A DNA stretch of 64,000 nucleotides from positions 1 to 64,000 of the forward strand of contig JBCFYV010000494.1 of the NCBI GenBank assembly GCA_039000515.1. Direction: 5' to 3'. Positions within the stretch are counted from its first letter, which is position 1. Each line of letters opens with the position of its first letter. The notes under the pieces are model-generated. The model was given only the letters and a program-made list of their open reading frames with translations. It was not told where the DNA came from and ran no database searches. Shown in pieces: positions 24,181-36,094 of the stretch. The position numbers were made by a program, and so were the translations under genes. Source of the stretch: Timema cristinae. Its lineage: Eukaryota > Arthropoda > Insecta > Phasmatodea > Timematidae.

Positions 24181-24299
24181 GCTCTTGTGTCTCTCCTGAG
24201 AAGTAAGTAGTAAGTCTATTTTTATATAATTCACCAGTGATATGTTAATTACTCTATGACATTAGGAAATCAAAATCTCATTGTCGCAACTACAAAAAT

Positions 24300-24500
24300 A
24301 CGCCACCTATCTGTATCTCAAGCTAGTTATATCCAGTCCACCTCATTACACCCTATCTCTATCTTGAGCTAGTTCTATCCAGTCCACCCCATTACACCCT
24401 ATTTCTATCTCGAGCTAGTTATATCCAGTCCACCTCATTACATTCTATTTCTTGATGGTCCACTCTAATGTTATCCCTCCATCATCGTGAATCACATTAT
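24300..24500 (-). pseudogene. LINE ORF2 3' fragment with local tandem repeat
   Basis: The minus strand of 24440-24490 matches the Gly/Arg-rich tail seen at 11450-11490 (compare CTCTAATGTTATCCCTCCAT with its complement there). The adjacent 24300-24440 holds three ~58-bp copies of ATCTCGAGCTAGTTATATCC followed by AGTCCACC. The matching spot at 11495-11520 has one copy (GGATAGAGCTAGCTC). So a piece of the LINE tail was tandemly amplified here. Confidence 0.6.
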
Positions 24501-26165
24501 GAGAATAAATAATGTCCTATTGAGTGACGTCATAAAAGTCAAAGTGGAAGGGTAAAGGCGACCAGGAAGACTGAAAATGTAACTTATTGATGACATCAAA
24601 TAAGGAAATAAGATAAGAGTTTCAGAATATAACAACTTAGTTGGAAGTGACTAATTCATTCAAATAATATAATTTACTTTTTTTCTTACCTTTGTCCTAT
24701 AATTCATAGATAGGTTAATCACGTAAATAATCATTTTTAATAATATTTACTATTACTATAGTGAGTAAGTCTAGTTAATTATAACCATCATAACCTTAAC
24801 CATTAAATATATCTTACGTTACCTCTTTCCAACAAAATTCAAACTTGTTTAACACTAGTTAAATTTAACTAACTTAACCTTATAGAACTTACAAATTTAT
24901 TTTTCCTAAACTAGATGAAAACCAATTATTTCTTAGGGTCCTGTCATCAGCGCTATACCGGATTGTCACATTCATGTATATTAATTTAATTATATAATTA
25001 TTGTAAAAATACTTTCAATGATGTATCAATTAAAGACAGAACGAGGTATAATGGCTGGCATTGTAAATACATAACTGTAAGAAGCTGGCACTTAACAGGT
25101 ACTAATATAACTATAAGTGTAAATATACATTTATAAGATTTGCAATTTAATAAAGTGATGGAAAATGGTACAAATATGAATCAGTCAGGCTTACACCTCT
25201 CTCTTATTCCTCTGTCTCCCCTATCGCGCAGCACTAATACCGGCAGTAGGTTTAAGGTAATTCGACCATCAACATTTTATTGCACAACTTAAACACGTGT
25301 ATTATTATAAGATATAAATACTGATTCAATGATTTCAACTCATTACAGTTCATGAGTATAAACGGGCTGGACTTGCTTTTAAATGATTTTATATACCACT
25401 GTGAAGGCAAAGTATTAAATGTATAGGGCTAATATTTTGTATAATTATAAGAAGCTTACATAATGAAATGTTTATACTATAATAAATACAAATAATTTTT
25501 AATGTACAAATAGTTTAAAAGGGGTAAAAATTACATCATTTTTAATCATACTAGTATAATATAAAGTATTATTTTTACACCCCGATAATTTGATTTACTC
25601 TCATTTTGTAATACACAATGTCGTTTTTAAGAATTAATTCGTTTGAGTTTTTTGTTTAGCTCTGATAATTAAATTTATTTATGGGACCAAATTAATCATT
25701 GCAAAACATGAGAAAAACTATTGTTTTAACTTTACCAATTTGTAGAAATAACACCGACTAGCTAAACATAATGCCCGCCCCATCCAGACAGTGTCGGATA
25801 ACCAAACTAATGAGTAATGACTCACTCAAGTAAAAGTAAGCTGGAGAAGGTAGAATAAGTGACATTGATTCCTTCTATCTAATATTCTCTTTTCTTTTCT
25901 TCTTTCCGATTGTCATTTTGAGCTTGATAAATATTATACTATATCACTTTTGTGTTTGATTTTCTATTTCTTTAAATATTAAATATTTCATGAATGTATG
26001 ATTTTCACTTGTCTTACTGGCTATAGATTAAATATTAAAAATTGTATAAACAATGAAACATTGCTGAAAATATAGGGTTACAAGATCTTATGTTTTAATA
26101 ATAACATTGCTGTAAGGTAGTGCCTTTAGTAGCCTATAAAGGTAATCTTGCAGGGTTTTTCTTAT
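24500..26165. other. AT-rich; old repeat at about 25300-26060
   Basis: No coding region. 25300-26060 resembles 45840-46560 in several patches in order (ACACCCCGATAATTTGATTT against ATACCCCGATACTTCGATTT, then AATGTCGTT and TTCATGAATGTAT). This suggests an ancient dispersed repeat. Confidence 0.4.
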
Positions 26166-26430
26166 CACCACGTCTTACTACGCGTTCGGGTTATACGCCT
26201 GAGTATTAATTATGCCAATGGATTAGGAATAACTGTTGTTATATTTTAGAGGAAATGAACCCGCTTTTACGTGGAAATCCATTCTGTAAAAGCCACTACA
26301 GTTCACCCGACCAAGATTCAAACCTCGAGCTCCCTTTCCTAGACAATCTTTCTCAACATGCAACTTGTGCGTTAGCCAAATAAGCCACCGAGGCGGGTCG
26401 CGTCTTACTACCCGTTCGCTTTATAATCTT
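26166..26430 (-). mobile_element. SINE family B plus an adjoining SINE 3' fragment
   Basis: 26166-26398 is near full length, from CACCACGTCTTACTACGCGT to GCCACCGAGGCGGG. It is followed at once by CGCGTCTTACTACCCGTTCG (26399-26425), the 3' domain of a second copy. Confidence 0.82.
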
Positions 26431-27444
26431 TATGATTGTTGAATGGCCTGCGACGAGAACCTAAAGGCTCCGGTCGTCGGGAAAGGGAGGTATTTGTTTG
26501 CATTATGCTTCTTTAAGTATATATTAAATAATTTTTAATAATCAAGATTTTAATTTATAGTAATTTTATTATTAATAATATTGCTAATTTATACAAAAAT
26601 ATTAATTAATAATCATAATAATAAAAAAGCCTTTGTAAAAAAAACATAAAAATGTAATAATTAATCATTGACTCAATAGAAATAAATAAAAATTTAGGAC
26701 CTATATTTGCATAAAATGTTTTAGAAAAAATGTGTATCTTCATATAAATTATTGGTTATCAATTTATTATCTTACTAAACTCAGTAATATAATTACTGGG
26801 GAATTATTGTTTCAAGCTGCCTGATTTTCTGCACATTAGAACTAAGGTAGGTGTTTGTCATTCTTCACAATATTAAGGTGTGAATTTCAATGTATTTGAT
26901 TATTTTAATGCTGGGATGGGGGGGGGGGATCATCCCCATCACCAACCCCCATTCCAGAATTTAACCCCTGCAAGAACCTGACCAACATAGTTTATATAGC
27001 AGTGGTCGTGTGAATACAGAGTAATGGTGATCATGTCGCTCTACTGCTGGTGTCATGGTGAATGGCTTTGATCAATTTCTTGGTGATGATAGCTCGTCAC
27101 GTTAAGTTGAGTGAACCACCGTTTCGGGGAAATATTGCATTGAAGGAATAGAGTATAATACAATTCTAAACATTTTTCTGCGCTCAACATTTATAACATT
27201 TTACTAAATTATGAATGTTAGTTTAAAAATATCTATCAAAATTTACAGATGCAGATCACATGACTTGACGTAAGAGTATTAAAATGGTTTTAGTAACGGT
27301 TAAATAATGTTCTTCCTTTCGGAATCCCACTATACCCTAAACAAAGCGTAACAAACATGTGTTGTGTTGAGAGAAATAGTGGTTAAATGGCAGGTCTATG
27401 TTATATACATACATATTCATTTAAATTAGTTAATAAATTACAAC
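26431..27444. other. No gene seen
   Basis: AT-rich, with a G-run at 26918-26928. No feature recognised. Confidence 0.45.
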
Positions 27445-27690
27445 CAGACTAGGAATCGAGCCCGCGGCCTTAAGAAAACTATGAGGGAAGAGTGTACTCA
27501 TGCCACCCATGTAACCCTTACCAATACCGGTGCATATGGGTGGTCATATTGTCTAAGGCATCAATAGACTGTACTGCCGTTGACTGGAAGGTCAAAGTTC
27601 CAATCTCAGCTCCATTCGGCAGGGGTAGATTTTTAAATGCGATTTGTCACAGTCTTCTCTCTCCACCCTAATTTAGGTGAACTGTCTATA
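27445..27690. mobile_element. Degenerate SINE-like heads
   Basis: 27445-27530 contains a B-box-like AGGAATCGAGCCCGCGG on the minus strand. 27533-27690 on the plus strand reads GGGTGGTCATATTGTCTAAG and TCTCCACCCTAATTTAGG, resembling the family C head and body, without the 3' domain. Confidence 0.4.
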
Positions 27691-28490
27691 AAAATAAATA
27701 CTGTCCTCACCACTACTCTATAGATTAGTAACCCTTGTTTTAAAGTATCAATGATAAAAACAATCAAGGAGCACCAATACAAAACTCACATAAATCATTA
27801 TTATGTATATTATAATTAACACAATCATTTTACAAGCAAAATACAAACACTGCTGTTAAAGCACAATTTTTACAAAGCAAAAATTTTCTAGTGTACATAC
27901 TTTTACAATAAAATACATTAAAACATATCATAAATCTCCGCTAGAATTTTTATTTTCTTAATTATTTTGGTCACAAAATATAGGTTTCATTTTCTCTACT
28001 ATAAGTAGAAAACAATGTCCCAAATAATGAATATTCAACCAAATTTGTAGGTTTAATGACTATCATACTATTTTTTTTATTTTACCAAATATAAAAAAAT
28101 TTAAATTTATTTTCCAGTTTCATAGCTATTGATACTAGTTATTTCATCGTGGATAAGTTAGCTTAAACGTAAACAACAATAAACAATTGATTACCTCTAC
28201 CTTTATTGACGTCACGGCCACATAGTTTATTGGTTTAGCCCAGTTCAAACGTTGTGGGTACAAATGACGTCGCAATAAAAATAAAATTCTTGTTTCATCC
28301 GCTATGGCTTCGTAGGAGTAACCTCAAAGCGGTAACTTTATGAAATTAATTTTTTGACTTATTCGTATGAGTTTATTTATCATGTAATTAAGTAATATGT
28401 ACACCAAGTGTATAAAAATCATATCCTACCGAGGTCCCCTCGTTTGCACACATTATGTTGTGGGTGTTTACCTAAAGCAAAAGACAGTAT
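27691..28490. other. No gene seen
   Basis: AT-rich, no recognised feature. Confidence 0.45.
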
Positions 28491-29180
28491 AATGTCATTA
28501 CTTGCCCTGGTATTAGACCATTTGGTAGAGAACGTGTTTTGAATAAGCTTCCTGATCCTGCAGCAACTGCTGAGAAAAGCCCAAACTTCGAAGATGATCT
28601 TGACCAGGCTCATACTCCTCCTATGACAATGGAAAAGGTTTTAATTACAATGCTAAGTAAGTGAACTGCGCAAGGGTCCAAAAGAAAGGGCATCAAAAAG
28701 GACAAATTTATTTGTAGAACCGGGCTGCAGTATTGGTTTTGAGGAGTACAAAAAATCAATAAATGTCAAGACTTTTGGTACCTCCACAGTGGCTGGTAAT
28801 AAAAAAAACCAAAGTAAAAAAAACTTCCACTTGTGATATTCCATCTAGCTCTGATGCTGAAGACTCCAATATGTCGTCCGATGTAGAACCATTTATGGAT
28901 GTTTCTATTTTGTCATCTGATTCAAGACCTAGTGTTTTACCAGTAAAATTAATTTCCGGGGTACATGTTCAACATTTATTGAAGAAGATTAAGAAACATT
29001 TTGTTGGACAGGTGAGAGAACAAATTCCAACTGGGTTCATAGTTAAATTTACCACAGATATCTTGGTGGTTTTAATTTGGCCATATATTGAAGACCGTGA
29101 TGATATTGAAGAATAAGATATCATTCAAGTACCGCCAGAGCCCACAGTCAACAATAGTGACATTATGAATTTTAACATAT
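28491..29180 (+). pseudogene. Second, unrelated Tigger/Jerky-type transposase C-terminus
   Basis: Frame pieces read GIRPFGRERVLNKLPDPA, then TPPMTMEKVLITML, then an Arg-rich stretch (KERASKRTNLFVEPGCS) and an open stretch at 28763-29116. The last has an acidic Ser-rich linker and a final domain with HFVGQVREQIPTGFIVKFT and a stop just before DIIQVPPEP. This order matches the tail of DDE_1 transposases common in invertebrates: end of the catalytic domain, then a region with HFVGQV and VKF motifs. The catalytic core is missing, and at least two frame changes are needed. The assignment is from family memory. It has no visible TIRs and is not close to the element at 2902. Confidence 0.55.
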
Positions 29181-30205
29181 GCATTTGCTGGTTTGAATTT
29201 GGATTAAGGATTGACAGTGAAATGAGAACATCTTGCATATAGCTTAGAGTTTGAATTTTATAATTTTAAGAAAACGGAAAAAAAAAATCTACCCAAAAAG
29301 TTTTTTATGTTACATTATGTTTAATAAAACAGTTTGTGGAAAATGAGGTAGGTGGCTCAATTTTCTTGAACCTGATCTATTTATTTTAATCAAAGTCTAT
29401 ATATAGGTCAATTATAGCAAAATGTTCATCAAATTCCCTTCTATTCAGCTATTTACTAAACAAAGTCTTAACTGAAATAGTGTGTCTGTCGCAATGCTTT
29501 TAAATATGTGTTCAAAGTAACCTACGGGTTACTTTGAAAAGGCGTACAAAATTATTATCAGGTAAAAATTGACATGTCCATTTTTTAATTACTAATATAT
29601 TGATAGATTAAACTTGTCCTATGGTTTTAAAAATACAACCATGATTGTACACGGCTTAGTTTAAAAAATATTTGACAAATATGGTGTTTTCTGTAACAAA
29701 GCATCCACATTTGACAGTATTTGATTATCTATCCGTAATTAAATTAATCGGTGCTATGAATTTTGGAAATTGGAAATTAATATTTTGTCTACTATTGCAA
29801 TATTATAACATTTTACTCTTTTTTGTATGTATGTTGGTTTCTACTTTACTGTAAAAAATGTGTTTATTGGAGTTGGGGGTGGAACTACTCAAAATAACAT
29901 TAAAAATAGTTTAATTTTAACCCTTAACGTATTTAACTAGCAGTTCTCATCATGCAACATCAATACAATGACAAGAAAGGTAGTCACTTGGTTTTCTTAC
30001 TCATACTACAATGATAGTACATAAAACTTGGCTTATTTATTCAATAATAATTCAAGTTAAGATTTTTTCTTTGCTTATTAGGTGCATTATTTTATTGCAG
30101 TGAAGATATAAACTAGCTTTAAATAGTAGATATTTTCTGGTGAAGTTTCAATGGCCTCACCTCCAGCGTGTAAGTGTTTACCATTTTCATAAATTCAAAT
30201 AACTC
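29181..30205. other. No gene seen; one perfect hairpin
   Basis: 29511-29538 is a perfect inverted repeat TTCAAAGTAACC-TACG-GGTTACTTTGAA (12-bp arms). Otherwise nothing recognised. Confidence 0.6.
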
Positions 30206-30209
30206 TTAT

Positions 30210-30760
30210 ATCTAAGGTGTGTCCAACCATAAGAATGCTAGCGAATACATTAAATATCAATCAATTTTTAGATGGAAAGTTATGACTGGGGGGTATAAAA
30301 CCCCCAAGATATAATTATTCCATAAAATAATTTACCTTTGAAAGTGTGTTCATCCCAAACAATTTAAGAAAATAAATCCCATTTCCATCATTATTTGATG
30401 AGTAATTGCACCTGTAGGACAAAACCCTCTAAAAGTCAAATTTTCTTAGACACCAATTTACTATTGAAAGTGTGTCCATTCTAAATGATTTTAGCAAAGA
30501 AATCACTACCACTTCATTTTTAGGATGAGTTGTGCACGCGGGAAGTTACCCCCCCCCCCCCTTGAACCCGTCCCCAGACATTTAGATTTTCTCAAAAACA
30601 CTTTTATATTCAAAGTATTTCCAAACCAGACAATTTAACTACGAAATCATCACATCTTCATAATTTTCAAATGTGCTGTGCCCTGGGGGTGAAAACCCCA
30701 CTTATTAAAGTGAAAGAATATCTCTCACCAACACATTTCAGAATGAAGGTTCACCTATTT
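30210..30760. repeat. Degenerate ~130-bp tandem repeat
   Basis: Four diverged units share GAAAGTGTGTCCATTC, ACAATTTAAG.AAAGAAATC and a block of CCCC or GGGG (for example GGGGGGTATAAAACCCCC). Periods are roughly 125, 125 and 150 bp. Confidence 0.5.
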
Positions 30761-31500
30761 AATTAATAACGGTGGAAAACACTTCTCTCTCGTCAATAGA
30801 GTGTGAACTTCAGATATAGCCATATGGAGAAAGGGGCAGAATTCCTCTTCTAAAAATTATGTCATTCCAGAAATTTAGGTGATGGTCCTACAATAATAAT
30901 AATAGCGCAAACTGTTTATTTTATGGCCCTCTATTTGGGCAGTTTAGAGCAATAACTCTTTTTTTTACACCACCCCCTTGCCTCCCCCCTTGGTCTAAGA
31001 TCTACAGCTCTGGGAAGAAAGGGGAAGGGGTATTCGATAATATAAATAAAGTCTTTAAATCTACACCCTCACCTTTACACACACAAATAAGATTCACCGC
31101 CACTGATTATAATATTTCATAAGTGTACATAAACAAAAACTAATAATACATTTTGTTACATTAAACATGTAATAATGATGTAGCAATATTTATTACTTTG
31201 CAAGTATTACACAATAGTTCGTTTTAATTAGGGAAGTATCTATCTTATAATGACATCTAATATTGCCTTAACATCATTTTGGTAGGACGCTTCGATTTCG
31301 AGTTGCCGCCAAAACTTTCCATACTTAGGTGGTAATTAATTAAATTTGTGTTATTTTTATGGACTTTCACTTTAATATACGGACATTATAAGCTTTAATG
31401 ATTACATAAACATTCCTTATATAATTTATTTAGTTATAAATGCATACGTATTAACGTATAAAATTCAATTTTCTCCATATTAAATAATTGTAAGCTATGA
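30761..31500. other. No gene seen
   Basis: AT-rich sequence upstream of the putative exon at 31730. No feature recognised. Confidence 0.4.
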
Positions 31501-31503
31501 CGT

Positions 31504-31534
31504 AATACCCCCACAATGGCATATTGTGGGTATT
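31504..31534. promoter_or_regulatory. Inverted repeat upstream of the putative gene
   Basis: AATACCCCCACAAT and ATTGTGGGTATT form a stem with a 2-base bulge and 5-base loop. It lies about 55 bp upstream of a TATA box. The role is unknown. Confidence 0.4.
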
Positions 31535-31588
31535 CATTACTTATATCGATGTCATTCTACCCCCAGAACTACTCAGAGTGCTTTTCTC

Positions 31589-31594
31589 TATAAA
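31589..31594 (+). promoter_or_regulatory. TATA box candidate for the 31730 exon
   Basis: TATAAA (in CTCTATAAAATCAATTG) lies 141 bp upstream of the ATG, leaving room for a ~110-nt leader. Such motifs are frequent in AT-rich DNA, so support comes only from position. Confidence 0.35.
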
Positions 31595-31729
31595 ATCAAT
31601 TGTTTATTACAATTATAGCCGTCGCATAGCAATATAATAAATCTTAGTGGTGTCTTTTCGGAGCTCCATTAAAGATGTCAATTTGTGATTGTGAGAAAGA
31701 AATTGAGATAAATTATTTATTAAACCAAA

Positions 31730-31835
31730 ATGAGCCAAGGATGTTTCGGTGGAATTTGCGGAGGGCTAGGCCGGCGTGTCCGTGGAGCGTTTCGCAGTAT
31801 CCGGGCGCGCCTGGTTCGCCGAGATTTACGCCACG
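31730..31835 (+). CDS. Putative first coding exon of an unknown gene
   Basis: ATG 31730 in ACCAAAATGAG (a good start context) opens 35 codons plus one base, Gly/Arg-rich: MSQGCFGGICGGLGRR, then RVRGAFRSIRARLVRRDLRH. The exon ends at CACG followed by GTAAGTC, a strong splice donor, leaving phase 1. The exon is rich in G, C and CpG in a strongly AT-rich region, which fits real, constrained coding sequence. The reading frame stays open past the donor but immediately becomes AT-rich and featureless, so splicing is likelier than read-through. I do not recognise the protein; its basic, Gly-rich start shows no signal peptide. An in-phase acceptor exists at 37552. Confidence 0.5.
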
Positions 31836-32340
31836 GTAAGTCACAAAGTTGCATCAATAAGGTATTTAGATTTTTTACATCAAATGTTGATACACATATA
31901 ATATTATCTGTACTTACATGAACATCAAGTGGTTACAAATTCAATGTTATCTGAACATATTATAATCAAAAATAGTTTAAACAGACACAAATTATTCTAT
32001 TTATTTATATTTTATTTATTGTACAATTAAATTTTATTTAGTTTATTTGAAGTAAATGCAAAGATTATTGCCTAGGAAGATTTCCCCATTAAGAAAAGTT
32101 TGCCAGATTAATAAGTAAAGAGATACTTTGTTATCTCAAATAAATAATTAGAAATGAAATAGACGTAGAAACACTTAAATGTGGCAGTACTCGTAAGTAA
32201 TTAAGTAATTTGTTTTTTTTAAGACAGACTGTGCTTTAAGACATGTCTAAAGCTAAGTACATATACGACAAATATGAATGTACAAAATGCTATTCAAGAA
32301 AGTGTATAATATTATAGTTACATCGATAGGATAAAATAAC

Positions 32341-34460
32341 ACAAACAATGTTGTCTGTGTTTTACAATACAATGACGTTATTACTAATCAAACAATGTTG
32401 TTTGTATTTACGTTTCCATTAGTTGTTACTACACACAAACAGTGTTGTCTATATTTATATTACCATATGTTGTTACTACTCACACAATGTTGTCTCTATT
32501 TACATTACCATCAGTTGTTACGAAACACACACATTATTGTCTGTATTTACATTAACATCAGTTGTTACTACACATACACAATGTTGTCTGTATTAACATT
32601 ACCATCAGTTGTTATTTCCCAGACAATGTTGTCTGTATTTACATTACATCAGTTGTTACTACAAAGACAATATTGTCTGTATTTACATTAATATCAGTTG
32701 ATGTAATGTGGTCTGTATTACCATTACCATCAGTTGTTATTTCCCAGACAATATTTTCTGTATTTACAATACCATCAAGTTGTTACTATACACACAATGT
32801 TGTTGTATTTACATTACCATAAGTTGCTACTACTCACATGATTTTGTCTGTATTTACATTACCATGAGTTACTACTATAACTCAAAAACCAATAGTTGTT
32901 TGTATATTCGTCACCATTAGATGTTACTACACACAAACAGTGTTGTTTGTAATTACATTAACATCAGTAGTTAATACACATAAACAATGTTGTCTGTATT
33001 TACATCATGTGCCATAAGTTATGTTATTTTCACAGACAATGTTATCTGTATATTTACATATTACCTATCAATATGTTGTTAGTACACCATAACAAATGTT
33101 GTCTTATATTTACATTTTCATAAATTGTTATTACATTGCCTGTATCAAATGTTGACTGTATTTACATTACCATCAAGTTGTTACCTACATTTCAACAAAA
33201 TTGTTGTACTGTATTTTACATTACCATAAGTTGTTACTACCAACAAATGTGTTATCATTACTAATTTTACATTAAACATACCATTTGTTACTACACAGCC
33301 ATTGTTGTCGGTATTTACATTACCATACAAGTTTTTACTACACAAACAATGTTTTCTATATTTACATTAACATAAGTTGCTACTACTCACACAATGTTGT
33401 CTGTATTTACATTACATTACATTACATTAACATAAGTTGCTACTACTCACACAATGTTTTCTGTATTTACATTACCATCAAGTTGTTACTACACAGAAAA
33501 TGTTATCTTCATTTACATTACCATCAGTTGTTACTACACAGACAATGTTGTCTGTATTAACATTGCCATTGGTGACCTGGTGGTCTTGGGGTAAGGTGTA
33601 AGACTTCTATGCTGCGGCCGGGGTTCAATCCTCGGTCCCGGCAAAGATTTATCTGATTACCAAACCCTTCCTTCACATCTGACAAGACATCTTGTGTAAT
33701 GTGAGGAATGCCAGGTCTCCACCGTGGTTCGGATTCCACGTTAAACTGTAGGTCCTTCATTTCATCTCACAATCACCCTACCATTACACATTAGCGTAAG
33801 TGCGTATAACCCGAACGGGTAGTAAGACGCGGTGCTAATAATAATAATAACATTACCATTACCATCAATTGTTACTAGACAGACAATGTTGTCTTTATTT
33901 ACGCTACCATGAAGTAGTTACTACCCAGACAATGTTATCTGTATTTACATTGCCATCAAGACGTTACTACACAGACAATGTTGTCTTTATTTACATTACC
34001 ATAAGTTGATACTACTCCCACAATGTTGTCTGTATTTACATTACCATGAGTTGTTATTACACACACAATGTTATCTGTATTTACATTACCATCAGTTGTT
34101 ACTAAACAGACAATGTTATCTTATTTACATTACCATCAAGTTACTACACAGACAATGTTACTGTATACATTACCATAGTTGTTACTATACACAATGTTGA
34201 CTGTATTCACATTACCATAAAGTTGTTACTACCACACAATGTTGTCTGTATTTACATTACCAAAGTTGTTACTACACACAAACATATTGTCTGTATTTAC
34301 ATTACCATGAAGTTATTACTACACAGACAATGTTATCTGTATTTACATTACCATTAAGTTGTTAGTACACATACAATGTTATCTGTATTTACATTACCAT
34401 CAAGTTTTTACTAAACAGACAATGTTATCTGTATTTACATTACATCAAGTTTTTCTAAAC
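32341..34460. repeat. 45-bp minisatellite with a palindrome in each unit
   Basis: About 40 units of roughly 45-46 bp: ACAGACAATGTTGTCTGTAT then TTACATTACCATCAGTTGTT then ACTAC. The first 18 bases, ACAGACAA-TG-TTGTCTGT, are a perfect inverted repeat, so every full unit can form a small hairpin. Units differ by substitutions and small indels. A SINE interrupts the array at 33571-33850. Short open frames inside it are by-products of the repeat. Confidence 0.95.
33571..33850 (+). mobile_element. tRNA-derived SINE family A, full length, inside the minisatellite
   Basis: Best complete example on the plus strand. The tRNA-like head (GACCTGGTGGTCTTGGGGTA) has B box GGTTCAATCC at about 33625. The body is followed by the 3' domain ATAACCCGAACGGGTAGTAA, GACGCGGTGCT and a (AAT)n tail. 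It is flanked by ACATTGCCATT (33560-33570) and ACATTACCATT (33850-33860), an 11-bp target duplication with one mismatch cut from a minisatellite unit. Confidence 0.93.
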
Positions 34461-34489
34461 ATGTACACAACTATCAGGTGAGAGATTAC

Positions 34490-35092
34490 CCCAAAGTGAA
34501 TGTGTTCTCTTCTATATTGAGGGTGAAGGTTTACGCACCCTTATTTTTAATAGAAAAACCAGTCACAGGTAATTCCTACCTCGACATGCCTACCTTTTGG
34601 CCTCTGCCTCTATTTGAAGAAGATTAAAACGAATTCATCTTCCATCAAGATGGGGCACCGTCTCACTTATGCTGGGCTGTACCTGAACAAACATATTATC
34701 TGGGAGCTGGCTTGGTCGTGACCGTACCGACGATGTGTCGTGGGGCAGATAGCCAGCTCAATCACCGGACTGAACCCCATACGATTTCTTGATGTTGGGT
34801 TATGTGAAAGACAAAATGTTTGTCACACCTCTGCCAAGATCTTTGCTGGAGCTGAGGCAGAGAATCACAGCCATCGTTGAGTCCGTCACCGCCGACACAC
34901 TAAACAAAGTGTGCGAAGCGTTTTCTGCCGTAGTAATGGAGGAGCACATATTGAGTCACTTTAAACTGCGAAAAAGCTTCCAGGGTTTCTGTATCGACTG
35001 GAAAATGTTTCCAGTTAATCGGGTGCACCTTTCCTTTCTTATAACTTTTCGAAAGTGTAAAGATCATTTGTGCTCACCTGTATATTGTTCTT
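34490..35092 (+). pseudogene. Tc1/mariner-superfamily transposase C-terminus, decayed
   Basis: One frame gives EFIFHQDGAPSHLCWAV, the second-aspartate block of IS630/Tc1/mariner (DDE_3) transposases. After a frameshift near 34750 another gives LNPIRFLMLGYVKDKMFVTP, then LPRSLLELRQRITAIVESVT and a tail to the stop at 35092. That is the usual order for the C-terminal half of an arthropod-type element (canonically QDGAPPH, then PDLTPCDFFLWG, then the ELRxRI helix). The third acidic position region is damaged (LNPIRF). No N-terminus or terminal repeats seen; the left side runs into the minisatellite. Confidence 0.75.
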
Positions 35093-36094
35093 AGCTATTA
35101 AGAGCATTGTTTTATTTTTAAATTATTTGCTATACCGATCAAGTTTGAATGTATGTTAATCTGAGTATAATGACATATGAATGTGTGTGTGTGCCTTAAT
35201 GTTTTTTTTGTTTGTTTTCCCTCGCACTACTATATTTAGTTCTAATTTCTTCATTTATTTTATTTTAATAAGTTCATTAATATTCAATTATGTATGTGGG
35301 TGATATATATATATATATATTTGTAATTGTATTATAAATCAGTTTTTATTAGGCCTACTTAAGTATTAAATGTCCATTCTTTATTATTAAGGGATTAAGT
35401 GTTAGAAGAGGCACTGGTCTTAAACTAATGCATACCGTCACAGTAAGCTTACAGGGTAAGGCTTGGACTATGGTGGTGTACAAGCTATAATAAATAAATG
35501 TCAAAACTCAGATCAGTAGCTTGCGAAAGGTTGAGGAATGGTCTATTGTGATGTGAGAGGCTAAAAAGTTCTTAAAAATCATTACGTCCATGGTTTAGCT
35601 ACAAAAAAGTTAGAAGAAGAAAAATGCTTATTGATTAATTGGGTATAGATGAACCTATTATTGAGATAAATAAAAAAAAATTAAATTGTATTTAAGTTGC
35701 AAAAGATAGACTTTCTAACCATAGCATAGACATGGTAAAAGAAATGGTTTATATCACATATACAAGAGTTTTAGAAACAACGCAAATAATGTTTCCCCTG
35801 TAAACATATAAAGCCTTTGTGAGTTTTACGATTGGAACCACACTATTGTAAGTGAAGAGTTAAACAGATCTAATGAAATGTATTTTGCCATTAACTCAAG
35901 CATATCAATTGATGATTTGTTCCTCGTAAAAGTGAGAAATCTAAAGACACAGCTCAGATAAAGGATCATGTTGAAAGGAAAACAATAGTGGACGTTGATG
36001 ATGTGTCTTAAAGTGAAACATAAAATGAACCTTAACAGATTAAAAGTTTCCGTGTGACAAAAGTTTTTTTAAACCTTATGGGTGCTTGATTAGT
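35093..36094. other. No intact gene; (AT)n tract at about 35304-35321
   Basis: AT-rich. 35690-36094 may be the more decayed upstream part of the hAT fossil that follows, but I cannot align it convincingly. Confidence 0.4.

Noticed and set aside
32395..34200. Several open frames of 60-100 codons rich in Leu, Tyr and His
   Set aside because: They are readings of the 45-bp minisatellite, overlap in several frames and lack any start context.
32341..34460. CRISPR-like array
   Set aside because: Units are continuous and variable with no unique spacers, there are no cas genes, and the DNA is eukaryotic.
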